Part shown: positions 16,277 to 25,554 of the stretch, one piece after another | Numbering within the stretch: position 1 is the stretch's first letter | Layout of the letters: every line of letters begins with the position of its first letter | NCBI GenBank assembly: GCA_964434865.1 | Contig: CAYSWV010000020.1 | Location: forward strand, 10,943-74,942 | DNA length: 64,000 nucleotides | Source of the DNA: CAYSWV01 sp964434865 | GTDB lineage: Bacteria; Cyanobacteriota; Cyanobacteriia; Thermostichales; Thermostichaceae | Reading direction: 5' to 3' | Notes under the pieces: generated by a model | The model's database searches: none | Told to the model about the DNA's origin: nothing | What the model saw: the letters and a program-made list of their open reading frames with translations, nothing else | Translations under genes and position numbers: made by a program

Positions 16277-17587
16277 ATGGGCAAGCAAGCTTTCACTTTG
16301 TTTATTGTTGTGTTTGTGGTGCTTTCCGCCGCGATCTTTGGTCTGTCTCGTGAGCCCCGCTTAGGGCTAGATCTAAGGGGTGGCACTCAATTAACACTCC
16401 AGGCCCTTCCGACTGAAGATGTGCCCACCATAACGCCTGAGGTGATTGCAGGTGTCCAGTCTGTGGTGCAACAGCGGATTGACGGATTAGGCGTTGCCGA
16501 ATCTCTGGTCCAAATTAGCGGCACTGATCAAATCTTTGTGCAACTACCCGGTGTATCTGATCCTGATCGAGCAATTGAACTCCTAGGAGATACAGCCCAG
16601 CTTGACTTCCGTAAACAGCGAATTGCTACCCAGTTGCCACTCCTCGAAACCGGCGAAATCCAACGGAGTGGCCCAGAAATCGAAAGGGTATTTGAAAAAA
16701 CCGGATTGACTGGAGACCTCCTGCGTCGTGCTGCACCGATTGCGGTGAGTGTGAATAACTGGAATGTCAGTATCGAATTTAAGGGTGAAGGGCCGGATCT
16801 GTTTGCTCAAGTTACCCGAGAGCTTGCGGGTACGGGTCGCATCTTGGGCATTTTTTTGGACGACACGTTAATTAGTGAACCGATTGTGGGACCTGAGTTT
16901 GCCAGATCTGGCCTGGTGGGGGGCCAAGCGGTCATTACCGGACAATACACTGTTGAAGAGGCTACCGACCTCGCGATTAAACTGCAAGCAGGCGCTTTAC
17001 CGGTGCCGATCGAAATTTTAGAAAACCGCACCGTGGGGGCCACCTTAGGAAGTGAAAGTATTCAACGGAGTCTCTATGCTGGGATCACGGGATTAGCACT
17101 GGTCTTTGCCTATATGTTGATTTATTACAAGCTGCCAGGTTTGATTGCTGATGTTGCCCTGTTGTTCTATGCGATCTGCTCATTTGCTGTGTTTCAGTAT
17201 GTTGGAGTCACGATTACCTTACCTGGGATCGCTGGCTTTATTTTGAGTATTGGGATGGCCGTCGACGCTAATGTTTTGATCTTTGAACGTATTCGAGAAG
17301 AGCTAAAAGGCGGGAAAAGTCTCTACAAATCAGTGGATGAAGGTTTTAACCGAGCTTTTAGTAGCATTTTAGATAGTAATGTCACAACACTTCTGGTGTG
17401 TGGCGTTTTGTTTTGGTTGGGGGTGGGTTTGGTCAAAGGGTTTGCAGTGACTCTAGGGATTGGAATTGTTGTTAGCTTTTTCACAGCCCTCACGTGTACC
17501 CGTACAATGCTATTTTTGGCCATGGGCATCCCATCATTACGACGTCCTACCCTCTATGGCGTTACACCTGAGTTAGTAAAATCATGA
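16277..17587 (+). CDS. secD: Protein translocase subunit SecD
   Basis: This is the SecD half of the SecDF complex, which uses the proton gradient to pull proteins through SecYEG. It has TM1 (residues about 4-24), the LGLDLRGGTQLTL motif that defines SecD, a reduced periplasmic domain, then five TM helices with the GMAVDANVLIFERIREE motif. At 436 residues it is the short cyanobacterial form. I start at ATG 16277 because AGAAGG (16262-16267) abuts an ATG at 16268 but is nine bases from this one. It overlaps secF by four bases. Confidence 0.94.
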   Translation: MGKQAFTLFIVVFVVLSAAIFGLSREPRLGLDLRGGTQLTLQALPTEDVPTITPEVIAGVQSVVQQRIDGLGVAESLVQISGTDQIFVQLPGVSDPDRAIELLGDTAQLDFRKQRIATQLPLLETGEIQRSGPEIERVFEKTGLTGDLLRRAAPIAVSVNNWNVSIEFKGEGPDLFAQVTRELAGTGRILGIFLDDTLISEPIVGPEFARSGLVGGQAVITGQYTVEEATDLAIKLQAGALPVPIEILENRTVGATLGSESIQRSLYAGITGLALVFAYMLIYYKLPGLIADVALLFYAICSFAVFQYVGVTITLPGIAGFILSIGMAVDANVLIFERIREELKGGKSLYKSVDEGFNRAFSSILDSNVTTLLVCGVLFWLGVGLVKGFAVTLGIGIVVSFFTALTCTRTMLFLAMGIPSLRRPTLYGVTPELVKS

Positions 17588-18585
17588 TTCTTTCCTCCTC
17601 ATCTGAAGCCCCAAAGCTGAATTATCGTATTGATATCGTGGGCCGGAGTAAGCTCTGGTTTACGGTTGCGGCTATCATGCTGCTGATTGGCTTATCAAGT
17701 ATGGCCTTCTCTCTGGCTACCTTTGGCAGTCCTTTGAAGCTGGGGCTTGACTTTTCTGGGGGTACCCTGTTAGATCTCCGGTTTGAACAAGCGGTAACTC
17801 CCGAACAGTTGCGCTCAGTGCTTGATCAGCAAGGCCTAGGCAAAAGCGTCATTCAACTAGATACCCAGACTCAGAAGAATGCCCTCATTAGAATGCCACC
17901 TCTGGCCGAATCGGAGCGGATTGATATTGAGGCTGCCTTTGAGGAGCAGGTGGGTACTTTTGAACGAGCTCTAGTTGAAACTGTAGGTCCCACGGTTGGG
18001 CGGCAGCTGCTGCAAGCGGGTATCCTTTCAGTGCTGATCTCATTTGCCTTGATTGTGGGCTATCTGGGGTTTCGGTTTCAATTAGACTACGCTGTTTTTG
18101 CCATTGTAGCTCTGTTGCATGACGTCATCCTATCGTTAGGCTTCTTTGCTTTGATGGGCTTAACGTTAGGGTTGGAGGCTGATAGTCTCTTTGTCGTTGC
18201 CTTGCTGACCATTATTGGCTTTTCAGTCAATGATACCGTTGTTATCTATGACCGGATTCGGGAGAATCGACGTCTGATCAGTCGGAAAATTCGCTTTCCT
18301 GAAGTAGTGAACTTATCCCTCAACCAAACCTTTGGCCGTTCCTTCAATACATCGTTAACAACAATGCTACCCTTAGTTGCTATTGCTATCTTTGGGGGCA
18401 CCACCTTGAAAGGGTTTTCGATCACATTGCTGATTGGATTTAGTTTAGGAGTTTACTCCAGTATTTTTATCGCTAGCCCTCTCTTAGTTTGGTGGCGCCG
18501 GCGTCAATTTGAGGTTGAGGCTACAGAGTTGAGTGAATCTAACGACAATGATCCACCTGAGTCTTCAGACCGACAGATGGTTTAG
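17584..18585 (+). CDS. secF: Protein translocase subunit SecF
   Basis: The 333-residue partner of SecD. It has a cytoplasmic N-terminus, TM1 (about 24-46), the GLDFSGGTLLDLRF motif, a periplasmic segment, and five more TM helices containing GFSVNDTVVIYDRIRENRR, the SecF signature, followed by NTSLTTMLPL. The acidic C-terminal tail is cytoplasmic. Its start overlaps the secD stop (ATGATT), so translation is coupled. Confidence 0.95.
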   Translation: MILSSSSEAPKLNYRIDIVGRSKLWFTVAAIMLLIGLSSMAFSLATFGSPLKLGLDFSGGTLLDLRFEQAVTPEQLRSVLDQQGLGKSVIQLDTQTQKNALIRMPPLAESERIDIEAAFEEQVGTFERALVETVGPTVGRQLLQAGILSVLISFALIVGYLGFRFQLDYAVFAIVALLHDVILSLGFFALMGLTLGLEADSLFVVALLTIIGFSVNDTVVIYDRIRENRRLISRKIRFPEVVNLSLNQTFGRSFNTSLTTMLPLVAIAIFGGTTLKGFSITLLIGFSLGVYSSIFIASPLLVWWRRRQFEVEATELSESNDNDPPESSDRQMV

Positions 18586-18716
18586 CCTAGATCGATGATT
18601 TTAGAGATGATTGAGCCTGCACGATCATAGCCTAGAGTGGGTTAAACCATTCACCTCTAGGTTACCTCTAGGTTTTCCTTGCAGCTGGCCACTTACTATG
18701 TCATAGGAGGCTATCA

Positions 18717-19151
18717 ATGGGGAAGTCTTTGAGTCCCCGATCCCGTAAGCCGTTGTCCAGAGAAGTTCAAAAGCTACTAGAAACTTATCAAAATGGTCTG
18801 TATGGGCTATTGGTATTGGTTTGGCTCGTTATTGGTATTCCTAGCTTATTTGCCCTGCGAGATCACATCCGCCGACTGCTTGAGTACTTTACTTGGACAG
18901 CAGTGAAGTACATGTTGTTTTACAAGCCTGGTTTGGCCAGCTTAGGCTTGCTCTTTTGTGTAGCTGTCACATTGTATGTGTTACTAACTCAAAGTCGATT
19001 AGAAGTATTTGGACTATTCGAATCTGAGCGAGATAGTTTAGATTTTGTTGTGAGTCGTATTCAGCGATTGCGTTCAAACCATCCATTACGGCGGTGGCTA
19101 TTTGAGACTAAAGCTCTACCTTCAAGTTCTGGGTCTAACCAACATGACTAA
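18717..19151 (+). CDS. Conserved-looking membrane protein downstream of secDF
   Basis: A 144-residue protein I do not recognise. It has a basic N-terminus (SLSPRSRKPLSREVQKLLE), two TM helices (about residues 30-50 and 78-100) separated by an amphipathic loop with HIRRLLEYFTWTAVKYM, and a cytoplasmic-looking basic C-terminus. An AGGAGG-type ribosome site precedes the ATG at good spacing, so translation is likely. It lies 131 bases after secF on the same strand and could be part of its transcript. Confidence 0.75.
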   Translation: MGKSLSPRSRKPLSREVQKLLETYQNGLYGLLVLVWLVIGIPSLFALRDHIRRLLEYFTWTAVKYMLFYKPGLASLGLLFCVAVTLYVLLTQSRLEVFGLFESERDSLDFVVSRIQRLRSNHPLRRWLFETKALPSSSGSNQHD

Positions 19152-19264
19152 GGTATCCCTTAAACTCTCTAACTGAGCAGATTCGAGTTTCAATAGTTTC
19201 AATGCTATCCTCTTAAGTACCCAGTACTGTGGAATAGATGTTACTAGATGGAGGCAGAGATCTC

Positions 19265-20634
19265 ATGGTTGAGCAGCGATGGGTTNNNNNNNNNNNNNNN
19301 NNNNNNNNNNNNNNNNNNNNNNNNNNNNNNNNNNNNNNNNNNNNNNNNNNNNNNNNNNNNNNNNNNNNNNNNNNNNNNNNNNNNNGGTTGAGCAGCGATG
19401 GGTTCAGCAGCGAAAATGGTGGCCATGGTTGAGCGCTTTAGGATTTAGTTTATTGTGTGTGATGCTCATGACCAGCACTTATGCAGCACCTAGTAACAGT
19501 TATCAAGCTGAACTTGAGGAATGGTCAAGTTACACCAATAGCTTCTCAACTTGGGAATTAAGCGGACTCCAACGTCTGAACACGGGTGCCTTACAGCTCG
19601 ATCCTGCTACTGCTCAGGCCGGGCGCGATCCGTATCCAGCAGGTGGCTATCACAACCGTAATTATTATAATGGCGGAGACTTTATCGTGGGTGAGGCTAT
19701 TAGCCCAGTACTCTCCACCTCGTTTGGGTATCAAGGTGCTATTGCCTCCTGGAATGTTGAAACTCCCCCGGGTACTTGGATTGAAACCTTGATCCGTTCA
19801 GAAACTCGCGGGCACTGGTCTAAGTGGTATAACCTAGGCATCTGGGCAGCTGATACTTCAACTATTGAACGCCATTCAGTTGACGATCAAAATGATGCTG
19901 ATGCTGATATCTACACTGATTTACTGGTTTTGAAAGACAATCCTCAAGGGAGTCGGACTTATCAATTAGCTGTGCGGGCCTTTGCCACAACCCCAGCGAT
20001 CACACCAACCATTCACCGGATGGCAGTTACCCTCTCCACTGTGCCAGAAAAACCACAACAACTTCACTCCGGTGATCCTACCCTGTGGGGACACGTTTTG
20101 CAGCTGCCAGAGTGCTCTCAAATGGTGTATCCCGATGGAGGAGAAGTTTGGTGTAGTCCCACCTCACTGTCAATGGTTTTGAGTTATTGGCATCGAGAGC
20201 AGGGTCCGTGTGAACCCAAAGTCCGCTCGGCTGTCAATGGCGTCTATGACTGGGTTTATGATGGACATGGTAACTGGTCGTTTAATACCGCTTTTGCCGC
20301 TGCTCAGGGATTTGAAGCTACAGTAGCTCGCTTCACAAGTATGGCTCAAGTTGAACCCTGGATTGTGGCTGGTGTTCCAGTTGTCATTAGCTTTGGTTGG
20401 GAAAAAGGGGATCTACAAGGGGCAGAACTTGATCGCAGTAGTGGCCATCTAGCGGTCATAGTCGGTTTTGATGCGCAAGGTAATCCAGTGGTCAATGACC
20501 CAGCAGCTCAACGTGATCAAGATGTCAAGCGGACCTATAATCGTCAAGAGCTGGAAACCCTTTGGCTAGAATACTCAGGGGGTACCGTTTATCTGGTCTA
20601 TCCACGTTCACAGCAAGTTCCCGCTTTAACCTAG
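19265..20634 (+). CDS. Secreted C39-family (papain-like) peptidase
   Basis: The C-terminal half (about 235-415) is a Peptidase_C39_2 domain: catalytic Cys257 in WCSPTSLSMV, His355 in SGHLAVIVGF, and Asp372 in VVNDPAA. An N-terminal signal or anchor (SALGFSLLCVMLMTSTYA) and a beta-rich domain come first. The reading frame is broken by the 100-N gap at 19286-19385. The 19 bases before the gap recur right after it; joining the contigs through that overlap gives one 416-residue ORF starting MVEQRWVQQRKWW, with a GGAGG ribosome site at proper distance. Residue numbers use that joined form. The substrate is unknown; it could act on peptides or cell-wall cross-bridges outside the cell. Confidence 0.88.
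19286..19385. other. Scaffold gap (100 N), probably an overlap artefact
   Basis: The sequence GGTTGAGCAGCGATGGGTT ends the left contig and begins the right contig. Collapsing the two copies removes 119 bases and restores an uninterrupted reading frame for the peptidase, which the 100-N spacing does not give from the same start. Confidence 0.85.
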
Positions 20635-20640
20635 ATTGCC

Positions 20641-21357
20641 CTAAGTATCCTGACTCACCTCGAGCCGAAAGCTGCTATCACTGAGCAAACCAACGGCATA
20701 AACCGTATAGACCTGATCAGCAGCGACTGTGACTGTTCTACTGCCAGCAAACGTTGCTGTTCCACTAGCAAAAACACTGACGGTATAGGTACCGGGTGGT
20801 AAGACTAAATTGGTTGGTGTTGCTTGTCCGAAGGCCAGAGTCGCCAAGAGATCGCCTTGAGGGTCTTGATTCCCAACCCTGACATCAACAGCCGGGGCAT
20901 CTGGTGAAAGATGAATAATTCGAACTTCAGCGGCACCTGGGGTTGGGATCACGTCATCGGTGAAAGCCAGAAGCTGCAAGGGTTGCTGGTTGGATAATGG
21001 ATTAACCAATCCACCGACAACTAAAGTTTGGCTAGTGGCAGCGGCAAAGGATAAAGTCCCTTCAATCACAGGGGATCCAGACGGTAGGGCTGACCCTGGA
21101 CTGGTGCCAAAGACCTCAATCTCTGTGATCCCAGCTGGTACGCTCAGTGAGGGGGTAAGACTAAAAAAGGTTAAGCCATCAGCGGCCTCACTGCCATTCA
21201 CAAACACATCAACAGTTGGGGCATCAGGTGAAGCATGAATAGCTCTCGCTGCAAAGAATCCAGCTGGGGACACTGACACCGATGAGCCATTGTCTCCACA
21301 ACTTACTAACAAAGCAACTACACTACTGAGCAGCCCTACTCTCCATAATGGTCGCAT
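20641..21357 (-). CDS. DUF4397 lipoprotein
   Basis: The 238-residue precursor has a lipobox (ALLVSC, Cys20), so it is a membrane-anchored lipoprotein. The mature part consists of two DUF4397 units: the first opens with RAIHASPDAPTVDVFVNG and the second with RIIHLSPDAPAVDVRVG. Each is predicted to be a beta-sandwich. DUF4397 proteins are exported bacterial proteins of unknown function. It is closely similar to the C-terminal third of the lipoprotein at 23806-25470. It converges with the peptidase (6 bases apart) and is divergent from the histidine kinase at 21567, sharing a 209-base intergenic space with it. Confidence 0.9.
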   Translation of the reverse strand: MRPLWRVGLLSSVVALLVSCGDNGSSVSVSPAGFFAARAIHASPDAPTVDVFVNGSEAADGLTFFSLTPSLSVPAGITEIEVFGTSPGSALPSGSPVIEGTLSFAAATSQTLVVGGLVNPLSNQQPLQLLAFTDDVIPTPGAAEVRIIHLSPDAPAVDVRVGNQDPQGDLLATLAFGQATPTNLVLPPGTYTVSVFASGTATFAGSRTVTVAADQVYTVYAVGLLSDSSFRLEVSQDT

Positions 21358-21566
21358 GTCTTGCCTCCCTTGTGCCTAGTTGTAGTTGATTGAGAGGTTA
21401 ACTGGCTAGCGTTACTCTACTCACAGGCTACTGGGCTACACGGGGATCACGTAGTCACCAAGGTCATCAATAAAGGTGACTTTAGTCATTCATCATTTAT
21501 TTGATCCAGTGCTTAAGATCAACCTATAGACACCTATAGACTATAGATCTCCTGAGGGTGAGATTG

Positions 21567-22730
21567 ATGAGCCTATCACCTCGTATTCGCTGGACTCTTA
21601 GAGCAATTGAGTGGATTTTACTGGGATCGTTTGCGGTTGGTCTCTATCTCAATAGGGGTGTGAGCCAAATTTTGGGGGCTTCGGTAGGGTTGCCTATGGT
21701 CTATGTATTGACGTGGACTCTGCTTAGCTTCTGGATTCCTTTCGATCAAGCGATCTGGATTAGAAGACTTTATGTTGTTATTGAGATCAGTTTGGTGAGT
21801 TTAAGTCGATTAATGGGCTTAAATTTTCAGATTTTACTCTATATTTTTCTAGCTAAAAGTTTGTTTATTTTGTCTCGAAAAGAGGCTTTGGTCGTAGGCT
21901 TAGTAGCAGGTTTAAGTTGGCATGCTGCTTATGCCTATACGTTGCCTGGCCGGATTACCTTGATGCAAGAGCAACTTCAGGCTGTTTTAGCCTCTGAGGG
22001 GTATCAATTGAATCTGGTCCTAACTAGCTTGGGCTGCTACTTAGCTATCTATGGCTTTGTGATCTTATTTGGATCTGTTGTTTTAGCTGAGCAACGCAGT
22101 CGCCTCCAAGCGGAAGCTCTGACTCAAAAGATTGATACCTTAGCTACAACCTTAGAGCGGACCCGGATTGCTCGAGATATTCATGATTCATTGGGCCACT
22201 TGTTAACAACGTTGGACGCTCAACTAGAGCTAGCTACAAAACTGACAGGTCATAACCCCACTCAAGTCCCTGCTGCTGTGTTACAGGCGAAGCAGTTGTC
22301 AAGCGAATGCTTACAAGAAGTCCGACGGGCTGTGCATACGATGCGACAATCAGCCTTTGATCTTGATGAGGCTCTAAAGTCACTGATTACCCAGATGCAA
22401 CACCAACATAGCCTGTCAATCGAGATGAGTTTACAACTGCCCCTGTTACCCTTGCATACCAGTCATCAGCTGTACTGTATTATCCAAGAGGGGCTGACTA
22501 ACATTCAAAAGCATGCTCGCGCTACTCAAGTGACACTTTGGGGATCGTGTACACCAACAGGATTGAAATTAGAGCTAAGGGATAATGGGATCGGGTTTGA
22601 TCCCAATGCCAGCATGACAGGGTATGGGTTACGAGGAATGCGAGAACGCTCGCAAATGATAGGAGGAGACCTCGATATTCGCACGGCTCCTGGTCAAGGG
22701 ACCTCGATTCGTGTCACTGTTCCATACTAG
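21567..22730 (+). CDS. Membrane sensor histidine kinase, NarL/DesK type
   Basis: The N-terminal 190 residues hold several TM helices (roughly five or six) with almost no external domain, so the sensor likely reads a membrane-related signal. A HisKA_3 domain follows with the phospho-accepting His in RIARDIHDSLGHLL, then a HATPase domain with EGLTNIQKHARAT, LRDNGIGFD and GYGLRGMRERS. This is the DesK/NarX/LiaS class. I start at ATG 21567, which has GAGGGTGAG upstream; a GTG at 21558 is possible. The response regulator follows 10 bases downstream. Confidence 0.93.
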   Translation: MSLSPRIRWTLRAIEWILLGSFAVGLYLNRGVSQILGASVGLPMVYVLTWTLLSFWIPFDQAIWIRRLYVVIEISLVSLSRLMGLNFQILLYIFLAKSLFILSRKEALVVGLVAGLSWHAAYAYTLPGRITLMQEQLQAVLASEGYQLNLVLTSLGCYLAIYGFVILFGSVVLAEQRSRLQAEALTQKIDTLATTLERTRIARDIHDSLGHLLTTLDAQLELATKLTGHNPTQVPAAVLQAKQLSSECLQEVRRAVHTMRQSAFDLDEALKSLITQMQHQHSLSIEMSLQLPLLPLHTSHQLYCIIQEGLTNIQKHARATQVTLWGSCTPTGLKLELRDNGIGFDPNASMTGYGLRGMRERSQMIGGDLDIRTAPGQGTSIRVTVPY

Positions 22731-22740
22731 GGAGTGAAGC

Positions 22741-23391
22741 ATGATTAAGATACTACTGGCTGATGATCAAGCTACGTTTCGAGAGCTGCTGGCCTCTTTA
22801 CTAGGCCTAGAACCTGATCTCAATGTAATTGGTCAAGCCAGTCAGGGCTATGAAGCTATTAGCCTCACCAAACAGTTACAACCTGATATTGTCTTAATGG
22901 ATGTCCGTATGCCTGAATGTGATGGAGTCGTGGCTACTCGTGAAATTCATGAGCGCTGTCCCTGGATCCGCATTTTAGTGCTCACAACCTTTGATGAGGA
23001 TGAATACATTTGGCAATCACTGCAAGCGGGGGCTCTAGGCTATTTTCTCAAAAGTACACCCTCACATCAGCTAGCAACAGCAATCCGCTCCTTACATCAA
23101 GGGGTTGGGCAACTTGGACCTACCATTGCTCCCAAAGTTTTCTCTCAGATCAAGTCTAGGCCACTCACAGACCCCACCTCTGACAACTCAAGCAATCTCT
23201 TATCTTTGACTGACCGAGAACAGGACATTCTTAAACTCGTGGCTCAGGGTAAAAACAATCGAGAAATTGCCCAAAGCTTGCATCTGACTGAGGGGACTGT
23301 AAAAAACTATATGACTCGCCTACTGGCACAATTAGGGGTCTGTAATCGCACTCAAGCAGCACTATGGGCTAATCAATATCTTGAAATCTAA
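22741..23391 (+). CDS. LuxR/NarL-family response regulator
   Basis: The 216-residue protein has a receiver domain (1-120) with acidic pocket LADDQ, phospho-acceptor Asp54 in VLMDVRMPECDG, and the conserved Thr and Lys (LVLTTFDED, YFLKST). A LuxR-type helix-turn-helix follows (about 152-214: LTDREQDILKLVAQGKNNREIA, then TVKNYMTRLLAQLGV). It forms an operon with the kinase upstream. The pair lies between two DUF4397 lipoprotein genes, which are the most plausible local targets, but no binding site can be shown. Confidence 0.94.
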   Translation: MIKILLADDQATFRELLASLLGLEPDLNVIGQASQGYEAISLTKQLQPDIVLMDVRMPECDGVVATREIHERCPWIRILVLTTFDEDEYIWQSLQAGALGYFLKSTPSHQLATAIRSLHQGVGQLGPTIAPKVFSQIKSRPLTDPTSDNSSNLLSLTDREQDILKLVAQGKNNREIAQSLHLTEGTVKNYMTRLLAQLGVCNRTQAALWANQYLEI

Positions 23392-23805
23392 GCCTATAGA
23401 TTCAATAGGAATGAGTTGCCTGATCTTCGTTTTAACGTACTTCAATTTTGAGGGTAACTATGGTAAGTTAAGCAGTGTGCTGATATTTCAAGCTAATACG
23501 CACGTGAAGTCATCGTAATTCGATTGGATGCAAATCCTCTCCAACTCTGATGCAAATCCCTCCAACTCTAAAGCTGGGTCTAAAGGTTAGCTCTGGTGCT
23601 GGTTTTGCCGGCCTGGATTAAGTTTGAGTCATCTTTAAAGTTAAAGACATGTGGCAACACCTATAGATGTTGGTATTTTTGGTGTTGTATTTTAAAGGCA
23701 ACAGATCATGGGTTTGAGGATCATGAGTTTGAGGATTATGAGTTTAAAGTCACGACTTCATAAGATAGCTTCATCAGCACGCTTCTGTTGATCTGAGAGG
23801 TGTTT
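23392..23805. other. Gene-free spacer upstream of DUF4397 modular lipoprotein
   Basis: These 414 bases hold no convincing coding region. Short imperfect direct repeats are visible: TCCAACTC with GATGCAAATCC-type flanks at about 23528-23570, and GAGGATCATGAGTTT/GAGGATTATGAGTTT at about 23715-23745. They may be regulatory for the gene at 23806. The ribosome site GAGAGG is at 23795-23800. Confidence 0.5.
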
Positions 23806-25470
23806 ATGCGTTCTTTTTGGTATGGTTTGTCAGCAACCCTAGTCTTGGCTGCTCTTCAAAGTTGTGGTGATACATCTGAATTCACTTCACTGGATCCTCA
23901 GTTGAGCCAGTCACCGTCGGGGAGTTTCAGCTTGGCCGAGCCTGTAGACTCTGTAGCTGCAGCGGCCCAGCTTCAGTTAACGATTACCTCTCCTGAGCCA
24001 TTACCTGAGACCTTTGTGATTGGGGATGCCACATTTGTACCTTTGCCCCTTCAAGTAGCACCAGATGCTCAGGTTTATGTAGCTGATGTAGCCTCTGCTT
24101 TAGTCCCAGTAGAAGCTTTTGATCAAATTCAGCTTGACAGCCTAACTCAGGCCCAAATTGCTGTTACCGTTGACTCAAAGCAGTCAGCCTTAATTTACCA
24201 GGGTGATCCTACAGAAGTCACGCTTGAGGATTTTGTCTTGGTTCTAGCTTTGAGCAACCTTCCTCCCAATTTAAGAACCCCTGAAAACATCATCACTCAA
24301 GCCAGTACACTCTTCTCATTAGGATCCTTTTCGGTTGAGGCTCTAGATCCTATTCCCACTGACTTCAATACTGACTTTGCTGCAGGTGGTAGCTTTCCTG
24401 CTCCTGATCTCATAGATGCTACGGTTGTTTACGCGGCAACGTTTTTGCCCGCCGGCCTCCGTACTGCCGAAAATTTAGCATTGACTGTAAATACTTTACT
24501 ACCAGGCGCTGACTTAACGGCTGCTGATATCTTAGCAATCCCCGGTGATACGTTGCCAGGTGGTTTACTAATTCAACCCCCTGTGGGGCCAGCCCCTGCC
24601 GGCACAGTCCAGATCTCCGTACAAGATCCGACTTTTGAAGCTCCTAGCTTTACCATTGGTGCTGCTGAATTTGTTCGACTCCCGAATGAAGTCTTTACTG
24701 GATTTACCAGCTATGTGGCTCAGCCCGATTCAACCCTAGTTCAGATTGAGTTTAATCAACTGGTGATTCCTGGAGCCAACGAATCAACCTGCGTTATTGT
24801 TCATGAACCTGGTCAAGATCCATTAACGATTGCTACTCAATTTGCCACTTCAGCTGCATGTCCATTCTCAACTCGGGCAGTCCATGCTTCACCGGATGCT
24901 CCAACAGTAGATGTGTTTGCCAATGATATTGAAGCATTTCCTGATATTACCTTTTTTACGGTGACTCCATTTGTGCCCTTCCCCTCAGGTGATGTTACCG
25001 TTGAAGTCTTTGTAGATGACCAGCTCGATACACCCGTGATTGATGCTACGATCCCGTCAATCCCAGCTGGAACCAGCCAAACTATTGTTGTAACTGGGTT
25101 AGTCGCCCCTGTAGATAATCAGCAGCCTCTACAGATCATTGCCTTTGAAGATGACGTGATCCCAACTGATGGGGTAGCTGAGGTGAGGATCCTGCATTTA
25201 TCACCCGATGCTCCTGCTGTTGACATCCGAGTGGGCAATAATGATCCAAGTGGAGCCTTACTCTTGGGGGGGTTAGAGTTTGGTAATGCTACTCCTGCTA
25301 ACCTTGAAGTAGCCCCCGGGACTATTGAAGTGAGTGTATTTGCAGCGGGAACCGATATCTTTGCGGGGTCAGCAGAACTGACATTAGAAGCCAACCGAAA
25401 TTACACTGTGTATGCAACAGGTCTACTCGGTGATGGCACCTTTGCACTTGAAGCTACGATTGACAACTAG
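23806..25470 (+). CDS. Modular lipoprotein: shared N-terminal unit plus DUF4397
   Basis: A 554-residue precursor with lipobox AALQSC (Cys20). The shared unit comprises a strand-rich segment (about 60-125), a helical repeat pair (YQGDPTEVTLEDFVLVLALS...LPPNLRTPENI at 131-162, and DATVVYAATFLPAGLRTAENL at 204-224), a proline-rich turn (LPGGLLIQPPVGP) and a beta domain (267-352) with paired Cys in STCVIVHEPG and SAACPF. Residues 356-554 are two DUF4397 units very like the lipoprotein at 20641. I start at ATG 23806, five bases after GAGAGG; the GTG at 23800 overlaps that site. It is one of four proteins here sharing the N-terminal unit. Presumably envelope-located; function unknown. Confidence 0.88.
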   Translation: MRSFWYGLSATLVLAALQSCGDTSEFTSLDPQLSQSPSGSFSLAEPVDSVAAAAQLQLTITSPEPLPETFVIGDATFVPLPLQVAPDAQVYVADVASALVPVEAFDQIQLDSLTQAQIAVTVDSKQSALIYQGDPTEVTLEDFVLVLALSNLPPNLRTPENIITQASTLFSLGSFSVEALDPIPTDFNTDFAAGGSFPAPDLIDATVVYAATFLPAGLRTAENLALTVNTLLPGADLTAADILAIPGDTLPGGLLIQPPVGPAPAGTVQISVQDPTFEAPSFTIGAAEFVRLPNEVFTGFTSYVAQPDSTLVQIEFNQLVIPGANESTCVIVHEPGQDPLTIATQFATSAACPFSTRAVHASPDAPTVDVFANDIEAFPDITFFTVTPFVPFPSGDVTVEVFVDDQLDTPVIDATIPSIPAGTSQTIVVTGLVAPVDNQQPLQIIAFEDDVIPTDGVAEVRILHLSPDAPAVDIRVGNNDPSGALLLGGLEFGNATPANLEVAPGTIEVSVFAAGTDIFAGSAELTLEANRNYTVYATGLLGDGTFALEATIDN

Positions 25471-25554
25471 GTAGCCATTGATCAAAGAGTTTAAATAGAA
25501 GACAAGGGCAGTCGGTTTGAATTATCTTACTGGCTGCTTTTGGGTTCTGTTGAT

